Source of the DNA: Bettongia penicillata ogilbyi
Taxonomy: Eukaryota; Chordata; Mammalia; Diprotodontia; Potoroidae
DNA length: 64,000 bases
Assembly (NCBI GenBank): GCA_023548195.1
Contig: JAJHZJ010000336.1
Coordinates: 3,018,704-3,082,703, forward strand
Direction of reading: 5' to 3'
A program made the position numbers and the translations under genes. Shown here piece by piece: positions 1 to 10,774 of the stretch (position 1 is its first letter; every line of letters begins with the position of its first letter). The notes below the pieces were generated by a model. It searched no databases and was not told where the DNA came from. It saw nothing but the letters and a program-made list of their open reading frames with translations.

Positions 1-194
1 TTTTGGCTTCTGTTCTTTGCTGTTCCATGTTTTCTCCCCTACAGGCTGACCAGAGCAGCTTGCAGTGGGAAGATCAGGGCTTCAGCATAGAAGGAATCTA
101 GTCCACCTGGAAATTCAGCCTGGCTTTTATGCTTTGTGGGGAAGTGGGAAGAGGAGAAAGAAGTTCTGAGAGCCTGGAGTAGCCAGGAGATACT
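1..194 (-). other. SFXN2: SFXN2 3' UTR (partial)
   Basis: Sequence downstream of the stop on the minus strand. No canonical poly(A) signal is seen before the window edge, so the UTR is taken to continue beyond it. No other feature is recognised here. Confidence 0.6.
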
Positions 195-294
195 TCAGAG
201 TCCTTTGTTGAAGCAGACGAAAGATATGAGGTCTCCATGCTTAGCTTTGAGGGAGTCTTGGAGCTCAGGTTCCAGATGTGAGACTGCCATCTCA
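195..294 (-). CDS. SFXN2: SFXN2 last coding exon and stop codon (195-197)
   Basis: It starts after TTTTGTCAG| at 294 and encodes the final base of Cys290, then residues 291-322 and TGA. The tail contains [10 protein letters not shown] and ends CFNKGL, like the family's FNKGL terminus. Sequence below 195 is 3' UTR. No AATAAA on the minus strand is present at 1-194, so the transcript end lies outside the window. Confidence 0.93.
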
Positions 295-3200
295 CTGACA
301 AAAGAAGGGTGATGCCTTTAATAATTCAGGTATGAAACAAAGCAATTGGGGGTGGGGGGAAAGGGAAGGGGACTATGCTGTGGACAAAGAAAACGTTTGA
401 AGAATCGTCCTAGCCAGTAATTGTTCAGTTGCAAATATGGTATTCACCTTATTTAGTTCAAACGAAAGTGACTGGTGACTGTGTGGTAACAAGGGGCTTC
501 CTGTTATAACCTGGTCTCATGTTATCTGCATGACCCTGGGCAAATCATTTTCCTTTTCTAAGCCTCAGTCTTCTTGGGATTGGACTACCTCCACTGCCCC
601 TTCAAACTCTAAATCTATGTTCCTATGATTCCCTCTCCACACCCAAGGCATCAAGCAAGAATGGAGAAGGGTCCAGCCACTAAAACAAAGGGAAAAATGA
701 AGAGTTACCATCTCTGTGGAAAGATGGCGCAGGCCACAGGCACCATGAAGACCAGACTATAAGAGGAAAGAATATACAAAGTCACTCCCAAATCTGGCTC
801 ACAAGAGTCCAATGACCCTCATAATCAATACCAAGTGTTTCCTTCCCTTTCTTTCACTCAAACATCCAGGTGTCTACCCTGACAGCCAAGTGACTCAGCC
901 AAGGGCATGAATACATGGTAAAAGAAGAGAGGACAAGCAAGGAAACACACAGCTCATGTGAAAGAAAGGATTTAACTTATTATACAAGGCTTTGCTAGCT
1001 CAACATGGCTCTGGCTGAACCAGTGCCAGGTCACTGCCAAACCCCTCTGCCCTGTTCTGCTCAGGGAAGGTTTTGTGGAAGCCCATGGAGCGAAAGGGCA
1101 CTGTAGGAGTTAATAGTTGCCACTTATTTCTACAGACAGTCCAGAGAGACCCCTCCAGGTGGGAAACTACTGCTCCCTTTACCCTTGAGGCCACCTCTGC
1201 CACCATTTGCTTTCCAAAAAGATTAAATGAAGGCATGTTACACAAATCAGCAACACAGATACTCTTCTGTAATGTGGATTGAGTGTCCCACCCAGGATGC
1301 CTAAGAACACAAGCCAAAGAAAGCAATACTCACAAACCCCCTGCTAGCATCACTTGCAGAGGGGCATGCAGGAACTGAATTTTCTGGGGGGAAAAAAAGA
1401 AAAAAAACATAGAAGATGGATGGCGCTTCTGTGACTTCCTGTCCAGTTAACAAGGAGACTCAGGTACCAAATTTTCTTGCAGAAATGGAGGGACAAAGAG
1501 CCTGTAGGGAGGTGGGGGTAAAGGGAGACCCTTCATTCTTACAAGAAGGTTGGAAACTATACCAGGGGAAGAGTTATACAGATCTTTCTATGAGCCCTGC
1601 CCTAGCATACATTGCTGAGGAGAGAAGGGATTAAGTGGTAGTAGCTAGGGAAGAATTAGGAGAGTTAAGAAACCCTAGGTGCAGGCTTGTTCAGGATAAT
1701 GGGTAGGGGGAGGAGGTGAAAGAAACAAGAATGTGGTGGCACAGGTTCAGAGTGGACTTAGGAAGGTCTGTGTGTTCAAATTTTGCCTCAGATACTTATT
1801 AGCTATGTGACCCTAACCTCTTTCAACCTCTGTTTCCTTATCTGTAAAAGGTCTGTATAGTTCCTTCTAGCTTTAAATCCGTGGTGCTGTGAATCACTCA
1901 CCTTCATGAAGGCCAACTTCTCTAGCTTTTCCATGAGGATTGGGAGTAAGACTAGAAAGGGAACAGAATTAGGTAGGAGAGAGACAGTCAAGAGGCACAT
2001 CCCTAAATCTTCCCCCAATTCCTGTCTGAAATCAAACTGGTGAACTAACTTCCTTTGCTTCCTTTCTTGATGGCTCAAGGACAAAGTCTCAATGATACGG
2101 GGAAAGCTAGATACTAGTCTGACTGCCACATTCTTCGCCCCCTAATCCCAGGCCACTTGAGGAAGACAGCAGCAGGGCAAAGTCCTATGAGAAGGGTTGG
2201 AAAAAGTTCTTACGAACCTTCAACAACCTAACTGGCCTAGTTTCAACTGCTAAAAAAGCTGCCTGTTTCCTCGGTATACCACAAAATCAATGACAGTGTA
2301 AGAAGGGTCCCACCCCCATTCTCAGTCCTTCCACCCTCCCAGGGGGTCGACCCAGGGAAGGGGTGGCTCTGAAGTTCTTACTCATCCCAGGAGCTGCCAT
2401 GGTGATTCGGGAAATGACCACCTGGGAGATGCCGATGACTGCAGCTTTCTGAGAGCAGGAAGAACGGAGAGAAGGACCCATCAGAGATCCTAGATCCCAG
2501 CCCATTCCACGCACACGCAGGGATCAGACACCAGCATAATGACATGCAGGGACAGCTTTATGGAAGGTCACAGCCTTCCTTGTTGCTGGTGTTGCTGCTG
2601 TCATGTCCATCTCTTGGTGACTCCATTTGAGGTTTTATTGGTGAAGATACTAACGTGCTTTACCATTTTCCTCTCCAGTTCATTTTTACAGGAAAGGAAA
2701 CTGAGGCAAACAGGGTGCAGTAACTTGCCCAGGGTCACCCAGCTAGTAAATGTCTGAAGTCATATTTAAACTCAGGAAAATGAGTTGTCTTGAGTCCAGG
2801 CCTGACAGTCCATCTACCATACCACCTAACTGCCCTTAGTTAAATCTAATTATGGCCCAAAGGTCAGCTATACCCCCCCCATTAAAGGCCCTATGGATGA
2901 CCAAGCATGAGAGAAGAAAGAATTAGAGTAAATCATAAGCCCGAAGACAGTATAAATGATTAGCCCAATTCAAGGATCAGCACATGCCTAGAATATGAAA
3001 AGAAGTCTGGCTTCCTCCCTCCCCACTCTTCATCCCCAACACACAGATGCCTCCAGCTCACCCGTGATCGACCCAGCTCCTGAGAATTCCCGTCAGTCAC
3101 ATTGATGCCATGGATGAGCTCCCTAGAAACAGATGGATGGTCACTGTCTGCTTTCAATCATCAGAAACCAAAACACAGTTCTCTGCCTCTCTTTATTCAA

Positions 3201-5158
3201 TTCAGCTGCCAGAAAACTTGGGCCCGAACTACAACTCAAATGCCATGGTCTGCTCAATTCAGGTGGCCAGTGGTATCTCCTCCATCTGCTCCCTTCCGAT
3301 GGTGTCTGTTTTGTCCATTACTGTCTTCTCTTAAGTTTTGTTTCAGTCTCTATACTTGCCTTAGGTCACCTGGGAAACAAGGGCACACCTTAACGTGAAC
3401 ACAAAGCAGGGAGAACTATCAGACCGGCAGACACACACACCCTGCCTTTGTCCAATGATCCAGTCCAATAAGAATCAGCACTGGGAAAACAAAACAAAAA
3501 AACCTTCCCCCCTCAAGGAGCTTGCTTCTTCCTGGGGTAATACAACATAACAGAAAACTTTGTGCATGATCATTTGAGGAGGGACCAAGAAAGGAAGCAT
3601 AAAGGGGAATGCTACTCACTGTTGCCTCATCATCGGGATGTTCACACAGTTAGCAGCAGCAACGGCAGCAAAGGGTACCCATCGGGCTACCAAGGGTGGG
3701 GCTTTCTGTGGGGACAGGGGAGATGCCAGCCTATGTAAGGAGGGAGGAAAGTTTGAAGATCTACAATCCCTAAGGGTCATATAAAAACAGAAGAAAACTC
3801 GAGCTCCAGACATTCCTTTTCTCCCCCATGGAGTTGGCTAAAGGGACCCCTGGCCCTCTACCCCAATAACTATCCTCTAGCCCCAGGTGCTGCCTCTCAT
3901 TTGTGGTAACCCCACCAGTATACCCACCCCAGACATTTCCCCAGCACTTTACTGCCCCCTCGTGGCAGCCCGTGGACCCATGGCATACCTTGGTGTACAC
4001 ATTAAGCCCGAGGGCAGTGGCCAGGGCTGTGGTGGTGGCTGTGAAGTAGGATACGGCTATCTGCCTAGAGAAGGAAAGAGATACCGTGTGCAGAACTAGG
4101 AGCAAGATGTGATGGAAGAGACTGTCCAGCTGGACCCTAAGCCTTGAGTCTCCAAAGACATGGAAACCAGGCTGAAGAGAAAGCTAGCCTTGAGAAAGAT
4201 GCCAGTCCTCAGAGTGAAGAGCTGGAGTCCCTGCTGGGGCAGACTCTGGGGATCCTCCATCCCTGGAATCAAGAAGAAAACTGTAAAGAAATCTCAGCAG
4301 CACTGAGGGGCTACCTGACTGATATGGGGTTGGCTGCATTCCTGTTAGTGTAGTTGACCAAGGCATTGAAGGACTGGTTCACCCACTGCCAGAAAACCAC
4401 TGCAGGCATTGTTCTGTGGAAGGAAAAAAAAGGGGTGAAGAGGAGCCAAGCATCTGATAACAAGAATATACTACCCCTTTCCAGGATGAGGAGGGGCAGG
4501 GGGAAAACAGCTCTAAAGCTGCTAGAGATGAAAACGGAGGATACAGACTTTCCTTCACTCTATCTACAGTGGGGAAAATGGCCTGGAGTCCCTGCCAAGT
4601 CCTCCCTACCTACCCACCCCTAGCCAGTCCCACCTGTAGAACTGGAGCATACAGCCTGTGAGGGCCATGCCTCCTGGCACCTGGAATGACATTCGCCCAA
4701 TCATATTCATCTTTTCCCCAGTGTCTGGGTGGAAGGCTGAATCATATAGCTTCTTGGCATACAGCAGCTGCTCCTGGCTAGTGCCTGGGGGTACAGCACC
4801 ATGCCTGCAACCATCAGCCCCCAAGCCAGGAGAAGAGAAAAGTTAGCCTCCCAAAAAAAGTCCCCAACCAGTCTGTTGTTTTACCTTCCCAAAGTACACA
4901 CACCCACACACCCTAGACATCTCTAACTATCTAGGATGCCAACTGAGCCCAACCTGTGCCACAACTCTAGGGCTGCTGAGCACCGCTGGATACTCACCGG
5001 CTACTTTCAACCATCATTTTGGCCCAGTCCAGTGTCCGCTCTGAAACAAGAGCTGTACGAGGGTCTGTGATGTTGAAGAAATGCTTCAGTCGACCCATGA
5101 AGGTACGCTGGTCCCATCGGGGAGTGTCAATATTGAAGCTGGACAAATCTACCTCCAT
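195..5158 (-). CDS. SFXN2: SFXN2, sideroflexin-2 (complete coding region, 11 coding exons)
   Basis: The coding exons on the minus strand are 4998-5158, 4634-4804, 4315-4413, 3989-4064, 3620-3705, 3062-3122, 2382-2448, 1902-1951, 1334-1383, 709-756 and 195-294. All introns are GT-AG and all phases match. The sum is 969 nt, or 322 codons plus stop. Sideroflexin hallmarks are visible: HPDTGEK at residues 79-85, a block running from [10 protein letters not shown] into TNRNA at 123-137, [12 protein letters not shown] at 180-191 and [10 protein letters not shown] at 231-240. Sideroflexins are multi-pass mitochondrial inner-membrane proteins. SFXN1 and SFXN3 import serine for one-carbon metabolism, and SFXN2 has been linked to mitochondrial iron and haem handling. 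There is no cleavable presequence, as usual for the family. The ATG at 5158 follows a short 5' UTR piece. The gene is head-to-head with ARL3. I see no frameshift or stop, so it should be functional. The identification as SFXN2 rather than a paralogue rests on remembered sequence and on synteny. Confidence 0.95.
480..632 (+). repeat. MIR-like SINE in SFXN2 intron 10
   Basis: Contains the core phrase TGACCCTGGGCAAATCA and a tail of the AAACTCTAAATCTATG kind. It fills much of the 295-708 intron. It is old and diverged. Confidence 0.6.
709..756 (-). CDS. SFXN2: SFXN2 coding exon 10
   Basis: 48 nt between TTATAG| and AGATG|GTAACT, residues 274-289 plus two bases of Cys290. It encodes [15 protein letters not shown], a membrane segment with the VPVAC core of the family. 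It joins exons 9 and 11 in phase. Confidence 0.9.
757..1333. other. SFXN2: SFXN2 intron 9 (no repeat recognised)
   Basis: The intron between exon 9 (1334-1383) and exon 10 (709-756). Open frames on both strands here have no splice support or family resemblance. I see no repeat or RNA gene. Confidence 0.7.
1334..1383 (-). CDS. SFXN2: SFXN2 coding exon 9
   Basis: 50 nt between CCCCCAG| and GGTTT|GTGAGT, residues 258-273 plus two bases of Phe274. It encodes [16 protein letters not shown], matching the LHAPLQVML stretch of SFXN2. The exon is too short for ordinary ORF calling; splice phase supports it. Confidence 0.9.
1735..1892 (+). repeat. MIR-like SINE abutting SFXN2 exon 8
   Basis: GTTCAAATTTTGCCTCAGA, TATGTGACCCTAACC and the TTCCTTATCTGTAAAA phrase identify a MIR-type SINE. 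Its 3' tail (CTAGCTTTAAATCC) ends about eight bases from the exon 8 donor at 1901-1900. Confidence 0.75.
1902..1951 (-). CDS. SFXN2: SFXN2 coding exon 8
   Basis: 50 nt between CTTTCTAG| and ATGAAG|GTGAGT, residues 241-257, encoding [16 protein letters not shown]. An old MIR-like SINE ends about eight bases inside the downstream intron, next to this donor. Confidence 0.92.
2382..2448 (-). CDS. SFXN2: SFXN2 coding exon 7
   Basis: 67 nt between CTCAG| and GGATGA|GTAAG, residues 219-240 plus the first base of Ile241. It encodes [20 protein letters not shown] then GM. The SR....PGM pattern is conserved in the family. Confidence 0.94.
2575..2840 (-). repeat. Marsupial MAR1/MIR-type CORE-SINE
   Basis: Antisense copy in SFXN2 intron 6. 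It has the reverse tail (CTCTTGGTGACTCCATTTGA), GGAAACTGAGGCAAACAGG, the core CCCAGGGTCACCCAGCTAG and the reversed head CACCTAACTGCC. The tail type is characteristic of marsupials. Confidence 0.85.
3062..3122 (-). CDS. SFXN2: SFXN2 coding exon 6
   Basis: 61 nt between TTCTAG| and TCACGG|GTGAGC, residues 198-218. It encodes the hydrophilic loop [20 protein letters not shown]. It ends in phase 0. Confidence 0.9.
3620..3705 (-). CDS. SFXN2: SFXN2 coding exon 5
   Basis: 86 nt between CCACAG| and CAACA|GTGAGT, residues 170-197 plus two bases of Gln198. It encodes [20 protein letters not shown] then VNIPMMRQ. The ANCVNIP motif is typical of sideroflexins. Confidence 0.95.
3989..4064 (-). CDS. SFXN2: SFXN2 coding exon 4
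   Basis: 76 nt between CTCTAG| and ACCAAG|GTATGC, residues 144-169. It encodes [20 protein letters not shown] then NVYTK, a hydrophobic membrane segment. It ends in phase 0. Confidence 0.93.
4315..4413 (-). CDS. SFXN2: SFXN2 coding exon 3
   Basis: 99 nt between CCACAG| and GTCAG|GTAGCC, residues 111-144. It encodes [20 protein letters not shown] followed by YTNRNAANP. The asparagine-rich NYTNRNA motif is a family signature. Confidence 0.95.
4634..4804 (-). CDS. SFXN2: SFXN2 coding exon 2
   Basis: 171 nt after a TTGCAG acceptor, ending CTACAG|GTGGGA. It encodes residues 54-110 and two bases of Arg111, including [26 protein letters not shown] and [10 protein letters not shown]. This is the most diagnostic sideroflexin exon. 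Confidence 0.95.
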
Positions 5159-5177
5159 GTTCCTCTTTCACACAGAA
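4998..5177 (-). CDS. SFXN2: SFXN2 first coding exon (start codon at 5158-5156)
   Basis: A cccag acceptor at about 5178 precedes 19 nt of 5' UTR and then the ATG. The 161 coding nt encode residues 1-53 plus two bases of Arg54. They include WDQRTF at 15-20 and the FFNITDPRT stretch. The exon ends CCG|GTGAGT. The DPRT and WA(K) positions are conserved in the sideroflexin N-terminal region. The 5' edge of the exon is inferred from the acceptor only. Confidence 0.9.
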
Positions 5178-5429
5178 CTGGGAAAGGGGGAGAATGAAGA
5201 AGGCACTGAGGATGTTTCTCAGAGGTGATGACCCAAACATTAATCACTTCCTGCTATTATGACCTGCCACCTGCACTGTCAACCATATTGACAATCTATG
5301 AGGTTTTTCCTGATCCCCCATTGCCACTCTCAGCCCTGTTTGTAATTGTTCTGAAGAATAAGCAGAAGACTCAATCTTGACCCTAAAGGAATTCAGTCTA
5401 GATCAAGGATAGGGAACAACTGGATAGCA

Positions 5430-6575
5430 ATGGACTTGGCGATACTCTTAGTTTCCTTTGCTAGATCACTGTCCATACACCACTCCTTAACTGGGGGTAT
5501 TTCCCAAGGTTCTGCCTTGGTCCCTCTTCTCTCTAGATCCTCTTTCAATGACCTCATTAGTTCCCATGGACACAGTCATTACCTCTGTTCAGCTGTCTGC
5601 CAGATCTGTATGTCCAGCCCTGGTTTCTCTCCTGAGTTCCATCCCTGCGTCACCAACTGACTCTTGGGTATTTAAATGGCATGTCCTTGTCACATCTCAA
5701 ACTCAACCTTCCTGAAACAGAACTCAGTATCTTTCCCCCTGAGCCTAACCCTTTTCCTGTCTTCCTATTTCTATCAAGGGTGCCACCATCTTTCTGGTCA
5801 CCCAAGTTTACAGATTCAGGTTTGTGTGGTCCCCACAAGCATTTTAACAAATCTGTAGTCTTGAGACAGGTATGAGGCACCAGCCCACAACACTCTTGTT
5901 GCTAGCTCAGGGATTTCTCAACTCTACCCCTGCCCCAGGGCAGCAGGCAAAGACTCCAGGGGAGTTCTGGGGATGGCAGAGACACACATCTTCCCTCTTC
6001 CTCGATCCTCAATTCTTGTTGATTCTACTTCTGTAACATCTTACATCTGATTCTTTTTTTACTTACACAGCCACCACTCCAGTTCAAGCTCTCCTTGCCC
6101 TTCCCCAGTACCATCTTAGACTATTTCAATAACCTCTTAACTAGCCTCAAGTATCTCTCCTTCTTATGCATTCTTTACATAGATGCCAAATGAGAATCCT
6201 AGAAGAACAGTTCTGTGTCACTCCCCTGCTCAATAAACTCCAGTGGTTCCTTATTACCTCCAGGATCAAACAGAAACTCCTATTTAATATTCAGTGTTTT
6301 AACACCTGGCTCCAACCTACCTTTCCAGGCTTTTGACACAAAATTCCTCCTTCACATTTTCTCTAATACAGTCAAATTGGCCTTTTTGTTTAGCTCAAAT
6401 GATCTCTGGATGCTAGTCTCTCCACCCCCCTCACCAAAAAATTACCTAGATTATATGCATGTTTCCCCCAAAGGAATACAAGCTCCTTAAGGGTAAGAAC
6501 TATGTCACTTTCATCCTTTTTCCCAGCACAATGTCAGTCACACAACAAGTGTATGAAAATGTTTACTGATTGAAT
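5430..6575 (+). repeat. L2 LINE 3' part with reverse-transcriptase remnant
   Basis: The frame at 5430-5660 reads like the L2 palm region: TGGISQGSALVPLL for the GVPQGSVLGPLL motif, then DLISSHGHSHYLCSAVCQI for the Y-x-DD stretch (with the DD lost), then SSPGFSPEF. Typical L2 3' text follows, including the CTCCAGTGGTTCCTTATTACC phrase near 6240 and the terminal TGATTGAATG. Decayed, not coding. Confidence 0.85.
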
Positions 6576-6899
6576 GCATGCTCCATGATCTAGAAGGCTC
6601 TGGGGGTCCAGAATGCATGTGCTGTGGACTAATTTCAGAAAAGGGAGATATCAGTGTGAATTACATCAGTCAGAAAATGCTTCACAAAGCAAAAGGGCCT
6701 TAAGTTTATCCTGGAAGAACCAGGTTGGTTTGGAGAAAGACTGAAAAAAAGTGACCTTGCCCACAAGTAGGCAAGGTGCTGGGCTAGGCACTGAGGAGAC
6801 AAAGACACAATGAAAAATACACTGTCCTTGCCTTCAAGGAGATGATCTTCTGAGTACTTCAAACATGCCTCCCTGCTTCAATAATGAACCAGGCCCCCA

Positions 6900-7210
6900 G
6901 ACTCTATGCCGTTTTCACTAGCAGACAGGAATGGTGACTGGTCATGTGCCCTGCTGGTCCCCTTTTCTATCTCTTACTTAGGGTCTGTTAATCAAATGAA
7001 CATTACCAGTGCTTCTTATACCAGTCTTATAGTTCCATTTCCCCAGAAATCACTGTGTATATATTTTATATTTAATCTTCTGCGCATGTATTGTTTCTAC
7101 ACAACAAAGTATAAGCATTGAGAGAGTGTGTATGCGTCTGTGTCTAGTCCCACTGCCTAGCACAGTGTCTCATAGGAGTAGGGCTTAAAAAATATTTGTT
7201 GAATTAAATT
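6900..7210 (+). repeat. L2-like 3' end fragment
   Basis: Ends with CACTGCCTAGCACAGTGTCT and TATTTGTTGAATT, the usual L2 3' terminus. The left boundary is unclear. Confidence 0.6.
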
Positions 7211-7474
7211 ACATTTACATAAATGGAAGTCATAATAAAACAGTCAGACTAGCATAAGTTAGCCATTACTGATCACTTAATGTTCCAATTGCCTAGGATA
7301 TTTATGTTGTTATCTAAATCTTAAAGGGTTAGTTGACTTTTTATATGTAGGCTTGTCTTGTCTTAACCAGATAGTCAGCACAATAAAGGTAGAGTCCCTA
7401 GATTCGTTCTCTCCCTGGTTCACCCATCCAAGAAGTAGGCATATCAACACTTCCACTATTGACAGAAACATTAT

Positions 7475-7700
7475 AACAGCTGATATTTATATTGTACTTC
7501 AAAATTTACAAAGTACTTTAATTTACAACATACACAATAACCCTGCGAGGTAGGCACCTTAAGTATTATACCCATTTTACAGATGAGGGAACCTAAACTT
7601 AGAAAAGTAAGCTGTCTGATCTAGGACCCCAAAGTTATCAAGTTCACTTCCTGTCTCCAAGTTCAATGCTCTTTCTACTCTCTCATGCTGCACCTTATTA
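7475..7700 (+). repeat. MIR-type SINE (genomic-tail form)
   Basis: Has the pattern TACAAAGTACTTTAATTTAC, GAGGTAGGCACCTTAAG and CCCATTTTACAGATGAGG. The same family occurs at 49200-49350 and 61460-61725. A further fragment (about 7700-7830) with TAGATGAAGAGATGGGTTTAG follows. Confidence 0.65.
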
Positions 7701-8289
7701 TTTCTGTTTTATAGATGAAGAGATGGGTTTAGAGAGGTTAGGTGATTGATCCAAGATCTTGCAGCTAGGAAGTAGCAAAGCTATGATTTAACTCATATGC
7801 AAGGATCTTCATCATACTAAATTGCCTCTATTTATTCCTGGGCAAGAGGGGCTATCACTGTTTTCCTGTCAATGCATATGAGAGGCACTCAAAATTTCAA
7901 CTGGTGGTTGACAGTTAAGTTTTCAACAATTTCCCCAGGTCGGGTTTCCCAGAGTCTAGTGAAAGGAATGTGAGGGCTGGAACTCAGGACATCTAGGCTC
8001 TAGTCAAAGTTCTACAAATGAGTAACTAAGTGACAGAGGACAAATCAATTCAACAAACATCTACTAAATGCAAAGCACTTTCCCTCTGAGTTTCTGGTTC
8101 TTCATTTGTAAAGACAGAGAGAATACTGATAGTCTCTTGCAGATCTGACACTCCAAGTCTGTGTATTCCTAGTCTCCACTCATCCAATGTGCTGTCCCAA
8201 AAACAAAAGGACTAGGCATGGGACTGGTGCTCAGCAAAGGACCAGGACAGACTATTAGTCTACAGGTCAACCCTTCCAACTACAGTCTG

Positions 8290-8480
8290 TAGCAGGGAAT
8301 CTATAACTTTTTCTGTATTATGGATCCCTTTGGTAGTCTGGTGAAGTCTACAAATCTCTTCTTGGGACATTTTAAAGTGATTGAGGAAAAAAATACATAA
8401 ATTTACCCAAAAAACTCCAATTATGTGGAAATAGTTACCAAAATAATTTTTAAAAAAAATTCAGGGACGACTAGTTATGA
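8290..8480 (+). repeat. Unclassified ancient mammalian repeat
   Basis: The phrase TATGGATCCCTTTGGTAGTC followed by AATTATGTGGAAATAGTTACC resembles a widespread old mammalian interspersed repeat that I cannot name. Confidence 0.4.
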
Positions 8481-9239
8481 AACTATAGTCTAAAGGGAGC
8501 ATAGTTACCTTTGAAAATAGTGTCTTCCTAATCTCTCATTTTGGGAATGGATTTGGGCCCTGGAAGAGGTAACAAACTTCCCCTGATTCTGACCTTTCAC
8601 TTCTAAGACTAGATCAGGTACTGGGCAGTAAGGAGGATGGCCAGAATTTTATGTTCCTTCCTTAGATCTTACTACCACAAAGCTGTGACTTCGAAGCAAG
8701 AACACTAATCTCCTAGAGCTCCTGTCTATCTCCTCTCTCACTTAAGAGATGGAAAAAGTAAGGGAGATAGATGTGGTTGGCCAAATGTCCATGGGACTGA
8801 TTCAAGGATGACAGGGTCACAGGGCTTGCTCAACCCAGGCCACACCACCTAGGACAGAATGCTCAATACTCCCTTTAGGTTGTCAGAATCTAGAGTCTAT
8901 CCAGTCCTTAAGCATTGAGAATCACTAGCAGGACAGTGTTCTCCCCAAATTCCACCAACCACAGGGTTTGCTGACAAAATAAAACACCAGACAGTCTACT
9001 CTGACTCCACTCACTTTCCACTTCACATTTATGGCTAAAGTACTACTACTGTGAAGGACTATTACTAACAAGACCTTCTACATTTCTTACCAAGATCAAG
9101 AGTAATAGCCTGTGTTCCTGCTGTGAAAGACAAGATAAGAAGTGGAATACAAATTTTTCTTTGGAAGTTCCAAATCACTCTTATTGAGCCACAAGCACTC
9201 TTGGCTTTAGTGAAGGTAATGTTACTTTAAAAACTCTAA

Positions 9240-9700
9240 TACACAAAGTTGTTAACGTCTTTCCCCGCCATCTGGTCTTCAACTGTCATATTCTGCTCAA
9301 ATTTGATCTTCTATGTTAGCCAATTAAAGTCCTCTGTAACCTGGCCTCAATCTATCTTTCCAGTCTCATTGTATATTACCTCCCATCCAGAACTCTATAA
9401 TCAAGTCAAACTGGCTTTCCCTCTGTTCCTCAAACAAAACACTTCATCTCCCAACTTCTAATCCTTTGTACTAGTCATCCCCATACTTGGAATGCACTCT
9501 TTCCTCACCTCCAACTCAAAGAATTCCTCTTCCTTAAAGACATAATTCATATGTAACCTTCTCCATAAAAAAAATATTGATGCTTCCAATCATCTCTTCC
9601 TGCCCTCATAAACTACCTTGTACTTTAATTACTCTGTATTTATTTGTGTTTATTTTCTAAGACTAAGTTGCAGAGAAGACACCTGCATGGGTAAAGGGAA
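9240..9700 (+). repeat. L2 LINE 3' fragment
   Basis: Contains TAACCTGGCCTCAATCTATC, TTCCAGTCTCATTGTATATT, CTTGGAATGCACTCTTTCCT and TACCTTGTACTTTAATTACT, in the order of the L2 3' region. Confidence 0.75.
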
Positions 9701-9835
9701 TTTCCTATGCCAATTAAATCATGGGTCTAGTTCCTCATCCTCTCTTTTTTATATTCTATATACTACTGCAAATATTAATTAATATACTAATTCTATGGTA
9801 CTGCCCATTTAGCATGTGAATGTTTCAAATGCTGA

Positions 9836-10745
9836 AAGGGACAGAAAGGAGAACAATTTGGAACCATGGTCAAAGGGCTGTAACACTGTGCATACCCTTT
9901 GACACAGCAACACCACTAGTAAGTCTGTATCCCAAAGAGATCAAAGAAAAATGAAAAGGACCTATTTGTACAAAAATATTTATAGCAGCTTTTTGTTGTG
10001 GCAAAGAACTGGAAATTAAAGGGATGTCCATCAATTGGGGAATGGCTGAACAAGTTGTCGCACATGATTGCGACACAATACTATTGGGCAGCTGGATGGC
10101 ATAGTGGATAGAGTGCTGGGCCTGAAGTCAGGAAGGCTCATCTTCCTAAGTTCAAATCTGGCCTCACTTAGTAGCTGTGTGATCCTTGCCTCAGTTTCCT
10201 TATCAATGTAAAATGAGCTGGAGAAGGAAATAACAAACCATTCTAATATCTTTGCCAAGAAAATCCAAATGAGGTCATGAAGAGTCTTATATGGCTGAAA
10301 AAAACACTGAACAACTTTGTGTTACAAGAAATGGCAAGCAGGATGGTTTGAGGAAAAGCCTGGGAAAACTCACATGAAATGATACAAAGGAGTGAGCATA
10401 ACTAGAACATTGTACATAATAACAGCAATACTGTAGCGGTGATCAACTGTGAAAGACTTGGCTAGTATGATCCAAGACAACTGCAAAAGACTCACAATGA
10501 AAAATGCGATCTACCTCCAGAATGAGAACTGATGAACTTCAAATACATATTGATGTACATTTTTTTCACTTTCTTTATTTTTCCTCCTTTTTGTGGCAAC
10601 ATGGCTAATATGGAAATATATTTGCATGATTTCACATATATAACTGATATCATACTACTTGCCTTCTCAATGGGTGGGGAAGGGACTTGGAGGGACGGAG
10701 AGAATTAGAAACTCAAAATTTTGTAAAAATAAATGTTAAAAATAA
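9836..10745 (+). repeat. L1 3' end (marsupial type), split by a SINE
   Basis: L1 ORF2-end and 3' UTR phrases: TTGACACAGCAACACCACTA, TATTTATAGCAGCTTTTTGT, CATCAATTGGGGAATGGCTG, and the terminal AATAAATGTTAAAAATAAAC. The element is interrupted at about 10084-10318 by a SINE between the AATACTATTG and TGTTACAAGAAATG segments. Too decayed to code. Confidence 0.85.
10084..10318 (+). repeat. MAR1-type SINE nested in L1
   Basis: Starts GGGCAGCTGGATGGCATAG. Has GTCAGGAAGGCTCATCTTCC, GCTGTGTGATCC and the tail GAGGTCATGAAGAGTCTTA. It interrupts the L1 consensus, so it is younger than that copy. Confidence 0.9.
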
Positions 10746-10774
10746 ACATTTTGTTGTTTTTTTTTTTTTTAAAG

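Noticed and set aside
1000..1326. 108-codon minus-strand frame inside SFXN2
   Set aside because: It covers intron 9. The correct exons on either side (1334-1383 and 709-756) join in phase without it.
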